Shown: piece by piece, positions 1 to 8,359 of the stretch
Position numbering within the stretch: the stretch's first letter is position 1
Layout: each line of letters starts with the position of its first letter
NCBI GenBank assembly: GCA_963706905.1
Contig: CAVPNY010000016.1
Span: forward strand, 1 to 64,000
DNA from: CAVPNY01 sp963706905
GTDB taxonomy: Bacteria; Chloroflexota; Anaerolineae; Anaerolineales; UBA4823
Direction: 5' to 3'
DNA length: 64,000 nucleotides
Position numbers and translations under genes: made by a program
The notes under the pieces: generated by a model
Databases searched by the model: none
Told to the model about the DNA's origin: nothing
The model's input: the letters and a program-made list of their open reading frames with translations, nothing else

Positions 1-281
1 ATATTGCTGAGGAGTTGTGGAGTATTCAGGGCAAACCATACTCGATCCACAGGCAAAGCTGGCCTGAAGTCGATCAAGCTGCCGCAGCCGAAGAAGAGAT
101 CACCCTGGTTGTTCAGGTCAATGGCAAAGTCCGTGACCGCATCACAGTTCCGGTGGGGATCAGTGAAGATGACGCCAGGCAACTTGCCCTCGATAGCGAA
201 ATTGTTCAGAAACACCTGGAAGGTAAGCCGCCGCGTAAAGTGATCCTGGTGTCGGGTAAGCTGGTGAATATTGTCATTTGA
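1..281 (+). CDS. leuS: Leucyl-tRNA synthetase, C-terminal fragment
   Basis: The window opens inside this gene, in the frame whose first full codon is at position 3; about 92 residues remain. Leucyl-tRNA synthetase charges tRNA-Leu with leucine in the cytoplasm. The fragment carries the usual end of bacterial LeuS: a VVQVNGKVRDRI stretch followed by a KVILVSGKLVNIV-type terminus, which belong to the C-terminal tRNA-contacting domain. It ends with TGA. The catalytic and editing domains lie outside the window. The identity rests on this conserved tail, which is distinctive for LeuS among class I synthetases. Confidence 0.93.
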   Translation, partial: IAEELWSIQGKPYSIHRQSWPEVDQAAAAEEEITLVVQVNGKVRDRITVPVGISEDDARQLALDSEIVQKHLEGKPPRKVILVSGKLVNIVI

Positions 282-370
282 GTCACATTGATCTTATTTG
301 TGGCAGGCAACTTGTTGCAGGCAACTATAAAATTGCTGGCACTCTGTTCGTAACGAACGATAATAAATAA

Positions 371-468
371 TATAGAAGTTACGCAGTTCTAGGGAGAAGT
401 GGGGGTGTTTTGGCGGGCTACGCCCGCCAAAACACCCCCATAAACCCACCAACTGCGTAAGTCCTATA
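371..468. repeat. MITE-like nested inverted-repeat element
   Basis: A 98-bp element in the leuS-creatininase gap. The outer ends (371-388 and 451-468) are inverted repeats matching at 16 of 18 positions and begin TATAG; both contain TTACGCAGTT. Inside is a perfect 19-bp stem (400-418 with 422-440) around a 3-nt loop. The left 18 bp recurs exactly, in the opposite orientation, at 46388-46405. The structure suggests a small non-autonomous mobile element or a REP-like hairpin. It could also terminate leuS transcription, but no U-tract follows the stem. There is no coding capacity. Confidence 0.65.
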
Positions 469-490
469 ATAATCACATTTGGGTGATCTG

Positions 491-1174
491 ATGCGCTTTG
501 AAGAATTGAATTGGTTCGATGTCGAAAGTTATCTTGAAGGTGAGGACCGTCTGATGCTGGTGTTGGGTGCATGCGAGCAGCACGGTTATCTTAGCCTGTT
601 GACTGATGTCAAGATTCCTCTGGCCCTGGCGGATGCTGCCAGCCAGCAAACCGGTGTGCTGGTCGCCCCGCCGCTCAACTTTGGTTCTTCCCCCTATTTC
701 CTGGCGTATCCCGGCACGCTTAGCCTGCGCTTAACGACATTGCTGGACCTGGTGGAAGACCTGGTGCGCTCCGCCTATAGGCAGGGCTTCCGGCGCATTC
801 TGGTGCTCAACGGGCATGGCGGCAATGACGGGGCGCGTGGTCGTTTGTTCGAGCTGGCCTGCCAGCTCCCGGACCTGCGCCTGGCCTGGTATGCCTGGTG
901 GCAATCTCACAGCGTTGAGGCAGTCGCTCAGGCTAGCGATCTCAAGCCCACCCACGCAAGCTGGTTGGAGGCTTTTCCATTCACCCGGGTGGCGGATCTG
1001 CCCTCAGGCGAGAAGGTCCCGCCGAGTGTGCCTGGCATCATGGGCGCTGAGCAGGCCCGCCAGGTGTATGGTGATGGTGTTTTTGGAGGCCCCTATCAGG
1101 TGGAGGATGCCATCATGGAAGCCGTTTTCGCAGCTGCTCTGGCCGATGTGTTGCAATTATTGAAGTTCGATTGA
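491..1174 (+). CDS. Creatininase-family amidohydrolase
   Basis: A 227-residue protein of the creatininase family (creatinine amidohydrolase and FAPy deformylase relatives), metal-dependent cytoplasmic hydrolases of cyclic or formyl amides. The family metal-site pattern is visible: an EQHG motif near residue 30 and a downstream TD (the E, H and D ligands), then a NGHGGND motif near residue 105. The residues after EQHG are YLSL instead of the usual PHLP, so one commonly conserved histidine is missing and the substrate may differ from creatinine. The start is placed at ATG 491, after a GGGTGA that can act as a ribosome-binding site; an upstream TTG at 479 is less likely. The substrate cannot be told from sequence. 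Confidence 0.82.
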   Translation: MRFEELNWFDVESYLEGEDRLMLVLGACEQHGYLSLLTDVKIPLALADAASQQTGVLVAPPLNFGSSPYFLAYPGTLSLRLTTLLDLVEDLVRSAYRQGFRRILVLNGHGGNDGARGRLFELACQLPDLRLAWYAWWQSHSVEAVAQASDLKPTHASWLEAFPFTRVADLPSGEKVPPSVPGIMGAEQARQVYGDGVFGGPYQVEDAIMEAVFAAALADVLQLLKFD

Positions 1175-1276
1175 TCTATTACAATAAAGGTCTTGCTGGA
1201 GGGTGAAGTTGTCGTTTGACTTCGTTTCACTCCGCTAAGGACGGTTTCAATAATACATAAGGAGTACAACCTCAAT

Positions 1277-1663
1277 ATGAAAAAATCCATCATTGTCACA
1301 GATCGAGCACCGCAACCGATCGGACCGTATTCCGCGGGCGTGCGCGCCGGTAATCTGGTCTTTGCTGCCGGGCAGGCTGGCCTGGACCCGGTGAGCGGCG
1401 AAGTTGTACCGGGTGGGATCGAGGCGGAAACGCACCGGGTGTTACAGAATCTGAGTGCCGTCTTCGAGGCTGCCGGGGCATCCCTGGACCAGGTGGTCAA
1501 AACCACTGTGTTCCTGCGGGATATGGCTGATTTCCCCAAGATGAACGCAGTCTACGCCCAATATTTCAAAGGTGATTTTCCAGCCCGCACGACGGTGCAG
1601 GCCGCGGGCTTACCGAAAGGGGTTGCGGTGGAGATCGAGGCGATCGCTTACCTAGGCAGCTAG
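1277..1663 (+). CDS. ridA: RidA family reactive enamine/imine deaminase
   Basis: A 128-residue member of the YjgF/YER057c/UK114 family. RidA proteins are small cytoplasmic trimers that hydrolyse reactive enamines or imines released by PLP enzymes such as threonine dehydratase. The sequence has the family layout: IGPYSAGVRAGN near the N-terminus, a FAAGQ segment, a VVKTTVFL strand around residue 75, an FPARTTVQ stretch with the conserved arginine near residue 104, and a closing VEIEAIA strand. Length is typical. AAGGAG lies about 12 nt before the ATG. It stands alone between the creatininase and the polysaccharide genes. Confidence 0.93.
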   Translation: MKKSIIVTDRAPQPIGPYSAGVRAGNLVFAAGQAGLDPVSGEVVPGGIEAETHRVLQNLSAVFEAAGASLDQVVKTTVFLRDMADFPKMNAVYAQYFKGDFPARTTVQAAGLPKGVAVEIEAIAYLGS

Positions 1664-1698
1664 AAATTCGTCGTCATCCTATATTCAAAAGTATCGAT

Positions 1699-2682
1699 AT
1701 GGCACCTCTCGTTTCGATCATTGTGCCATGTTACAATGAACAGGACACTATCCATCTGCTCTTGGAGTCGGTGTATGCCCAGACATTTCCAAGGCAGCAA
1801 ATGGAAGTTGTCATCGCGGATGGGCTCTCGACCGATCAGACCCGTCAGGTTCTCGAGAATTTTTTGCGTGCCCATCCGGATTTGAACGTGATTGTAGTGG
1901 ACAATCCCCAGCGCATTATCCCGGCCGGGTTGAACCGGGCGATCGCATCTGCCTCCGGCAAGTATATTGTCCGCTTAGACGCCCATTCGATCCCGCACCC
2001 GGAATATGTCGCGCGGAGCATCGCTGATTTGGATGCCGGCTTGGGCGAAAATGTAGGCGGTCGTTGGGAGATCCATTCTGGTAGCGATCACTGGCAGGGG
2101 CGTGGAATTGCTGCTGCAGCCGCCCACCCCCTGGGAGTAGGGGATGCGCGCTACCGGGTGGGAGGTGTTGCTCAGGTGGTGGACACAGTCCCTTTTGGCG
2201 CTTTTCAGCGTGCATTGGTAGATCAGATTGGTTGGTTTGACGAGACTCTGCAAACCAACGAAGATTACGAGTTTAATGTCCGGGTACACCAATCTGGCGG
2301 CCGGGTATGGTTTGATCCCGAAATTCGCTCAGCATACATTGCCCGTAAAAACCTGGGAGAACTGGCTCGCCAATACTGGCGCTACGGGTTTTGGAAAGCG
2401 CGGATGCTGAGAAGATATCCATCCACCTTCCGGCTTCGACAGATGGCCGGTGCTTTTGTGTTGAGTTTCCCCGTGCTGGCATTATTAAGTTTCTGGCTGC
2501 CATGGGCGGGCTGGTTATTGATTTTGGAAAGCGCTATCTATTTACTCGCCCTTCTGGCGGCAGGTGTCCAGGTTGCCGTTCGAGAGCGAGATCTGGCAAT
2601 GGTAGTTGGTGTCCCACTGGCGATCGCTATCATGCACTTTAGCTGGGGGATCGCCTTTGTTTGGAGTTTCATCAAGAGATAG
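1699..2682 (+). CDS. Family 2 glycosyltransferase, ExoA-like, membrane-anchored
   Basis: A 327-residue GT2 enzyme, predicted to transfer a sugar from a nucleotide donor to a lipid-linked acceptor at the inner face of the membrane. The GT-A fold is clear: VSIIVPCYNEQDTI at residues 4-17, an ADGLSTDQT segment near residue 40, and RLDAHSIPHPEYV near residue 95 containing the metal-binding acidic residue. A WFDETLQTNEDYEF motif supplies the acidic acceptor-site residues. About 80 C-terminal residues form two or three hydrophobic helices, as in succinoglycan glycosyltransferase ExoA. It opens a same-strand block of surface-polymer genes and is followed after one base by the sugar transferase gene. 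Confidence 0.85.
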   Translation: MAPLVSIIVPCYNEQDTIHLLLESVYAQTFPRQQMEVVIADGLSTDQTRQVLENFLRAHPDLNVIVVDNPQRIIPAGLNRAIASASGKYIVRLDAHSIPHPEYVARSIADLDAGLGENVGGRWEIHSGSDHWQGRGIAAAAAHPLGVGDARYRVGGVAQVVDTVPFGAFQRALVDQIGWFDETLQTNEDYEFNVRVHQSGGRVWFDPEIRSAYIARKNLGELARQYWRYGFWKARMLRRYPSTFRLRQMAGAFVLSFPVLALLSFWLPWAGWLLILESAIYLLALLAAGVQVAVRERDLAMVVGVPLAIAIMHFSWGIAFVWSFIKR

Positions 2683-2683
2683 C

Positions 2684-4118
2684 ATGGCTGACCAATCCTG
2701 GATCCAGAAATCGAAACGATGGCGGCTCCATCCACGCGAGCGAAGGACAGTGCTGGTGATCGGCGATCTGTTGATGGCGATAATCGCTTGTTGGCTGGCG
2801 CTGTATTTCTGGGCAAGCGGTGAGCGCTTCATGAACTTCTCGCTTACGTTCTTGGAGGTGCGGGTGCCAGGCTGGTTTTATTTCCTGCCCTTTCTCTGGC
2901 TGGTTTTGCTCGTAGAGCTTTACGATACCTACAAGGCGAGTAATTGGGGAGCTACGATACGCGGGGTCGTTTTGGCGGCTGTGCTCGGACTCGGGTTGTA
3001 CTTGCTGCTGTTCTTCTATTTTACCGATCCGCCTCGCTCGTTGCTCCCGCGGCGGGGCGTGGCTGGATTTCTGGTGGCAGCCTCTCTTCTCACTTTAGCC
3101 TGGCGTTATTTGTATATCCGTGTATTTACCGCCCCTGCCTTCATGCGCCGGGTTCTCATGGTAGGAGGTGGTAAGGCTGGTCAGGCGATTTTGCAGGTGA
3201 TCACTGGCATTATTCCTCCTCCCTTCTATTTAGTAGGGATTATCGATGATGATCCAGATAAGATCGGGACCGATGTGAAGGCTGTTCCCGTGCTGGCAGG
3301 TAGCGATCGCTTGCTGGAAATTGCTGAGGAGGAGAGAGTCTCGGATATTGTTGTCGCTGTCTCCGGAGAAATGCAGGGGGATACTTTCCAGACCTTGCTG
3401 GATGCGCAGGAGCGCGGTATGGAAATCACTCGGATGCCGGTTCTCTATGAGGAACTGCTTAGCCGTGTGCCAATCCAGTTGTTAGAGACAGACTGGATTC
3501 TGCGTTCCTTTGTCGATCACAGCCGGGTGAGCGGGTTTTATGAATTTGGCAAGCGGATTATCGATTTGTTTGGCGGGCTGGTAGGGGTGATATTTTTACT
3601 TATCACTTATCCATTCGTCAGCCTGGCGATCCTGATCGATAGTGGTCGGCCTGTGTTTTACAGCCAGACACGCTCCGGTCGCGGGGCTCAGCCATACCGC
3701 ATCTTGAAATTCCGCACAATGATCCAGGATGCCGAGGCCGATGGACAGCCCCAGTGGGCTAAGGAAGATGATGAGCGTGCGACCCGAATTGGTCGATTCT
3801 TGCGCAAGACCCACCTGGATGAGCTGCCCCAGTTCTTGAATGTTCTCCGGGGCGAGATGAGTTTGGTTGGACTGCGCGGAACGGCCGGAACTGGTAACCA
3901 TGTTCGAGCGGCATGTCCCTTTTTACCGGGCGCGCTTGCTGGTGAAACCAGGGATAACCGGCTGGGCGCAGATCAATTTTGGTTACGCCTCTACCATCGA
4001 AGAGACGATTGTGAAACTTGAATACGACCTGTACTATATCAAGCATCGTAACTTGATTATGGATTTCGTCATTCTGTTGCGGACGCCAGCGACGGTTTTC
4101 GGATTGAGAGGACAATAG
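2684..4118 (+). CDS. Undecaprenyl-phosphate sugar phosphotransferase (frameshifted)
   Basis: A polyprenyl glycosylphosphotransferase of the WbaP/EpsE type, which moves a sugar-1-phosphate onto undecaprenyl phosphate to start exopolysaccharide or O-unit synthesis. The N-terminal part has about five membrane helices, then a CoA-binding-like Rossmann region (MVGGGKAGQAIL), then the catalytic domain: KRIIDLFGG, a membrane segment, KFRTM, and RTGxxLRKTHLDELPQ-like residues. The reading frame breaks near 3876: the text reads SLVGLRGTAG where SLVGPRPERPELV is expected, and the correct C-terminus (LVKPGITGWAQINFGY to GLRGQ) continues in the next frame to 4118. About two bases seem lost (or one gained). 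The start is ATG 2684, just after the previous stop. Confidence 0.85.
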
Positions 4119-4119
4119 G

Positions 4120-6006
4120 ATGCGCATACCATTGCGCCGGCCAAACCGGTGGTTGTTTGTGGGCGATCTTCTCTTTATTGTTGTCTGTGTAATTGGAAGT
4201 TTCGCCATCCGGTTACCGTTAGGGCCGCTGTTTATTTTTTATCTACCGCAAGCGTTTGTGATGATCGCCATTTCCCTGGTGGTCAAGCCGCTGGTCTATT
4301 ACGCATTCGGTCTTTACCGCCGGGTGTGGGCGTACGCCAGCACTCGCGAGTTGACATTGATCGTCGCGGCAGTCTCAACCGCCTCCGCAATTGTTGCTTT
4401 GATCGTGATATTGCTGACTCCCTTGCAGCTCTATCGCGGCTTTCCGCGCGGGGTGCTGGCAATCGATTGGTTATTATCTCTGGTTGCGGTTGGAGGATTG
4501 CGTTTTTCCTTAAGGCTGGTGGCTGAAGGTCGTTCTTCTGGTGTAGAGCGCTCAGGCCGGGCGCGCCGTGTCCTGGTTGTAGGTGCGGGGGATGCCGGGG
4601 CATTGGTTGTGCGCGAGATGCAGAAGAATCCGCAGTTGAACCTGATCCCGGTATGCTTTGTGGATGACGATTTAGGCAAACAAAAGCAACACCTGCACGA
4701 CGTCCAGGTTGTCGGGACGCTGGAAGATATCGGCAGGGTGGTTGACGAGATGGCTATCGAGGAAGTGATCATCGCCATACCTAGTGCTCCGGGCGAGGTA
4801 GTACGCCGGGTTATCGAGAGTTGCCGGCGCCAGGGAGTTCAATTTCGCACCATGCCGGGCATCTACGAGCTGATTGGCGGAAAGATCAACGTCGGCCGGC
4901 TGCGAGAGGTCGAAATTACCGACTTACTGCGCCGTGCCCCGGTACAAATCGATGAGAACCTGATTGGATCCAGCTTGAGTGGGCGCCGGGTGCTGGTGAC
5001 CGGCGCTGGCGGCTCGATCGGCCGTGAGCTCTGCCGCCAGGCGGCGCGCTGGGGGCCTTCGGAGCTGATCTTGCTCGGGCATGGCGAAAACAGTATCTTT
5101 GAGACTTTGCTGGAGTTAGAAGAGAGCTTTCCATCCTTGCCATTACACCCTGTGATTGCCGACGTCCGCGACGCTGACCGGCTGGCGACGCAGTTCGAGG
5201 AACATCGCCCGCAAGTTGTCTTTCATGCCGCTGCCCACAAGCATGTCCCGCTGATGGAAGCCAATGTGGAAGAGGCGGTCACCAATAATGTACTTGGCAC
5301 TCGTAACGTAGTGGAGACCTGTATCAATGCGAATATTGAAAAATTGGTGATGATCTCCACCGATAAGGCTATCCGGCCTTCGAGTGTAATGGGTGCCACG
5401 AAACGTATGGCGGAGATGCTGGTGTTGGATGCGGCACAACGCACCGGATCGGCTTTTTCGGTTGTCCGATTTGGTAATGTTCTCGGTAGCCGGGGCAGTA
5501 TAATCCCCCTTTTCCGGCGACAGATCGCCAACGGTGGTCCCGTTACCGTCACTCACCCCGACATGGAGCGCTATTTCATGACCATCCCTGAAGCTGTGCA
5601 CCTGGTCCTGCAGGCTTCGGCTATGGGTAAGGGAGGCGAAGTATTTATCTTACGCATGGGTGACCAGATTCGTATTATGGACCTGGCTGAAGATCTGATC
5701 CGCTTGTCTGGATTAGAGCCAGGCAAGGATATCGAGATCGTATTCACTGGCATCCGCCCCGGAGAGAAGATCAGCGAGGATTTGTGGGACCAGTGGACGC
5801 AGCTTGAACCTACCGAACACGCCGACATCCTGCGCCTGATCGATGAAGAGTTACTAGCCAGCGAGCGTCTGACGCAGGCGGTCAATGAGCTGGCTTATTT
5901 GGCTGGGGAAGGCAATGTTGACGGCATTGTCCAGCTACTGGATGCTACCATTCCAAACGCAGCGGTGCGCAGCCTGCCGCCTCCTGAACTGACCTCGGTC
6001 ATGTGA
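4120..6006 (+). CDS. FlaA1/CapD-type membrane NDP-sugar 4,6-dehydratase
   Basis: A 628-residue integral membrane nucleotide-sugar dehydratase or epimerase. About four N-terminal helices (residues 10-125) are followed by a first Rossmann domain (VVGAGDAGALV near residue 152) and a second, catalytic SDR domain that opens with VTGAGGSIGRELC near residue 293. The FlaA1-class active-site block is present: HAAAHKHVPLME, ISTDKAIRPSSVMGATKRMAE, then a VRFGNVLGSRGSIIPLF segment. The length matches full-length CapD/WbpM-type enzymes that make UDP-2-acetamido-2,6-dideoxy-hexulose precursors for surface glycans. The gene begins one base after the sugar transferase gene, indicating an operon in which this enzyme supplies the sugar that the transferase loads. 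Confidence 0.9.
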   Translation: MRIPLRRPNRWLFVGDLLFIVVCVIGSFAIRLPLGPLFIFYLPQAFVMIAISLVVKPLVYYAFGLYRRVWAYASTRELTLIVAAVSTASAIVALIVILLTPLQLYRGFPRGVLAIDWLLSLVAVGGLRFSLRLVAEGRSSGVERSGRARRVLVVGAGDAGALVVREMQKNPQLNLIPVCFVDDDLGKQKQHLHDVQVVGTLEDIGRVVDEMAIEEVIIAIPSAPGEVVRRVIESCRRQGVQFRTMPGIYELIGGKINVGRLREVEITDLLRRAPVQIDENLIGSSLSGRRVLVTGAGGSIGRELCRQAARWGPSELILLGHGENSIFETLLELEESFPSLPLHPVIADVRDADRLATQFEEHRPQVVFHAAAHKHVPLMEANVEEAVTNNVLGTRNVVETCINANIEKLVMISTDKAIRPSSVMGATKRMAEMLVLDAAQRTGSAFSVVRFGNVLGSRGSIIPLFRRQIANGGPVTVTHPDMERYFMTIPEAVHLVLQASAMGKGGEVFILRMGDQIRIMDLAEDLIRLSGLEPGKDIEIVFTGIRPGEKISEDLWDQWTQLEPTEHADILRLIDEELLASERLTQAVNELAYLAGEGNVDGIVQLLDATIPNAAVRSLPPPELTSVM

Positions 6007-6043
6007 GCGCATTTTATAATTGCCGCTCCACTAGAAAATCCCT

Positions 6044-7102
6044 ATGCCTGAAGTGACCTCCCAGGAATGGAATGCTTTCCTAGCCGATTGCCCCTCCGCG
6101 CATGTTTTACAGACAAGCGCCTGGGGGGATTTGAAAGCGTCGTTCGGTTGGGATCGTCTTCACGTTCTCGCTGGGAAAGGAGGTCGGCGCGCTGGCGCTC
6201 TGTTGTTGTTTCGGCATTTACCACTGGGCCAGAGCCTGGCATATCTCCCCAAAGGACCGGTCTGTACGGGCGACGATCCCCTGACCATGGCTGGCTTTAA
6301 CCAGCTCTGGGAGGTCCTGGGTGCGGAGGTTGATCAAATCTGCCACAGGAAACGGGCCATCTTTCTCAAGGTCGAACCTGACCTGATTGACTTCGCGGGT
6401 GGCACGGCCCCCTCATCTATTCCGCTGGGATTTCAACCCAGCCCTCACGCTATCCAGCCGCCGCGCACCATCCTGGTCGATCTCGCCGGCACGGATGACG
6501 ATCTTTTGGGCCGTATGAAGCAGAAAACGCGCTATAACCTGCGCCTGGCGCAAAAGAAGGGTGTGCAGGTTGAGCAGACTGCAGATATTGCTGCGTTTTA
6601 CCAGCTGATGCAGGTAACCGGGCAGAGAGATGTCTTTGCCGTTCATAGTCAGGCCTATTATCAGCGGGCTTTTGACCTCTTTTCCCCAGGAGATCAATGT
6701 AATTTACTGCTGGCTACATTCGAAGGCGAGCTGCTGGGAGGTTTGATGGTCTTCATCCACGGCTCGCGCGCCTGGTATTTTTATGGGGCCTCTGCCAGCC
6801 AGCGCCGTGAATTGATGGCTCCTTACCTTTTGCAATGGGAGGCGATGCGTTGGGCGCGCGCGAAGGGTTGCGCCCAATACGACTTGTGGGGGATTCCCGA
6901 TCTCCCGGAAGCCGATTTGGAAGCGCAATTTTCCAGCCGGGGAGACGGATTGTGGGGAGTGTATCGCTTTAAGCGCGGCTTCGGCGGTCAGGTGTGCCGT
7001 GCCGCAGGTCCCTGGGATCGGGTTTTTCAACCATCGTTGTACCAGTTTTATCTCTGGAGAATGAAATCCAGAGCAACTGGTGAAAATGGCTTGGGGGGAT
7101 AG
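6044..7102 (+). CDS. FemAB-family aminoacyl/peptidyl transferase, copy 1
   Basis: A 352-residue protein of the FemAB (Fem/MurM/FemX) family with tandem GNAT folds. Known members attach amino acids from aminoacyl-tRNA to the lipid II stem peptide to build interpeptide bridges. Visible family features are LQTSAWGDLKASFGW near the N-terminus, the MKQKTRYNLRLAQKKGV signature around residue 160, a YFYGASASQRRELMAPYLLQWEAM block near residue 245, and YDLWGIP near the C-terminus. It is about 38 bp downstream of the dehydratase gene and is followed by a paralogue of the same family. Some FemAB-like proteins act in exopolysaccharide systems instead of the wall, so the exact acceptor is uncertain. Confidence 0.87.
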   Translation: MPEVTSQEWNAFLADCPSAHVLQTSAWGDLKASFGWDRLHVLAGKGGRRAGALLLFRHLPLGQSLAYLPKGPVCTGDDPLTMAGFNQLWEVLGAEVDQICHRKRAIFLKVEPDLIDFAGGTAPSSIPLGFQPSPHAIQPPRTILVDLAGTDDDLLGRMKQKTRYNLRLAQKKGVQVEQTADIAAFYQLMQVTGQRDVFAVHSQAYYQRAFDLFSPGDQCNLLLATFEGELLGGLMVFIHGSRAWYFYGASASQRRELMAPYLLQWEAMRWARAKGCAQYDLWGIPDLPEADLEAQFSSRGDGLWGVYRFKRGFGGQVCRAAGPWDRVFQPSLYQFYLWRMKSRATGENGLGG

Positions 7103-7110
7103 ATCCGTTG

Positions 7111-8256
7111 ATGAAGCAATCCGGTGCTGAAGACTTTGATGCGGGTCGCTGGAATGCCATTGTCGGCAGATTTCCCGGTGCGCATCTCCTCCAGACCTGG
7201 GAATGGGGCCAGGTCAAGGCGCGCTTTGGCTGGGAACCGCTGCCCAAAATTTGGTATGGAGCGGACGGCTCTCCATCAGCAGCAGCCCTGATTTTGGCAC
7301 GGAGCGTGGCGATTCCCGGATTGCCCGTCCGATTACGTGTGCTCTATGTTTCCAAGGGACCTTTGCTGCGCAATTGGGAAGAAGCTGATTTGCGTCGAAA
7401 AGTACTGGACGATTTGCGCTTGTTGGCTTTGGAGCAAGGAGCGATCTTCATTAAAGTTGACCCGGATGTGAGCCTGGGGATCGATATTCCAGGCAGCGAG
7501 AAGGCTACAATAAATGCGATCGGGGAAACAGTTCAAGCTGATTTGTTGAGCTTCGGCTGGCGCTTCTCCAGTGAGCAAGTGCAGTTCCGCAATACCGTCC
7601 TGATCGACCTGCAACCATCCCTGGATGATCTGCTGGGAAGCATGAAGCAGAAAACGCGCTACAACATTCGTTTGGCTGAACGCAAAGGGGTTACCGTCCG
7701 ACCGGGGACATTGGCTGACCTGGACCTGCTCTATCAGATGTATGCCGAGACAGCCGTTCGGGATGGCTTTGTTATCCGTGAACGAGAATATTACCAGGTG
7801 TTGTGGGAAACCTTTCTGGAAGCCAGGATGGTTGAGCCGCTCATTGCTGAGGTTGAACACCAGCCGGTAGCCGGAGTGGTGATCTTCCGCTTCGCTAACC
7901 AGGCCTGGTATCTGCAGGGTATGTCGCGCCAGGAACATCGCGAGAAGATGCCTAACTACCTGCTCCAATGGGAAGCCATCCAGCGTGCCCGGCAGGCGGG
8001 CTGCACGGTGTATGACCTGTGGGGCGCGCCGGAAAGCTTTCAATCAGACGATCCCTTATGGGGTGTATATCGTTTCAAAGAAGGATTGGGCGGTAAACTG
8101 GTGCGCCACATCGGTGCCTGGGATTTGCCCGTACGCCCTTTCTACTATAAAGTGTACATGGATGTCTTGCCCCGCTTTTTGGAGATTATGCGGCGCAGGC
8201 GTCGGCGAGAAACACAGGGTGAGACTGCCCTGAGCTCAAATAATATAGGCGCATAA
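7111..8256 (+). CDS. FemAB-family aminoacyl/peptidyl transferase, copy 2
   Basis: A second FemAB-family protein (381 residues) directly after copy 1, clearly paralogous to it: both share LLQTWEWGQVKARFGW-like, MKQKTRYN(I/L)RLAE, and YLLQWEAIQRAR...YDLWGAP blocks at matching positions. Copy 2 has extra residues between the two GNAT halves (around residues 125-150) and an Arg-rich tail. The start is set at ATG 7111; a TTG one codon earlier is possible. In Gram-positive bacteria paired Fem enzymes add successive residues to one bridge, so the two copies may act in sequence. That role is inferred from the family and not shown by the sequence. Confidence 0.87.
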   Translation: MKQSGAEDFDAGRWNAIVGRFPGAHLLQTWEWGQVKARFGWEPLPKIWYGADGSPSAAALILARSVAIPGLPVRLRVLYVSKGPLLRNWEEADLRRKVLDDLRLLALEQGAIFIKVDPDVSLGIDIPGSEKATINAIGETVQADLLSFGWRFSSEQVQFRNTVLIDLQPSLDDLLGSMKQKTRYNIRLAERKGVTVRPGTLADLDLLYQMYAETAVRDGFVIREREYYQVLWETFLEARMVEPLIAEVEHQPVAGVVIFRFANQAWYLQGMSRQEHREKMPNYLLQWEAIQRARQAGCTVYDLWGAPESFQSDDPLWGVYRFKEGLGGKLVRHIGAWDLPVRPFYYKVYMDVLPRFLEIMRRRRRRETQGETALSSNNIGA

Positions 8257-8359
8257 TTGGTTCGGAAGCCTAACTTCCCCTGCCTGGTTTATTCATAACG
8301 GTCAACGAAGCGGCCTATAGCATAAAAAGACGAAATAATGATTTACTCAGGAGGTTGTC

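Noticed and set aside
3867..4118. A separate small gene after the sugar transferase
   Set aside because: Its sequence is exactly the missing C-terminus of the transferase in a shifted frame, so it is merged with that gene.
7333..8043. A 236-codon open frame antisense to the second FemAB gene
   Set aside because: It is a shadow of a well-supported gene, has no family motifs, and lacks a ribosome-binding site.
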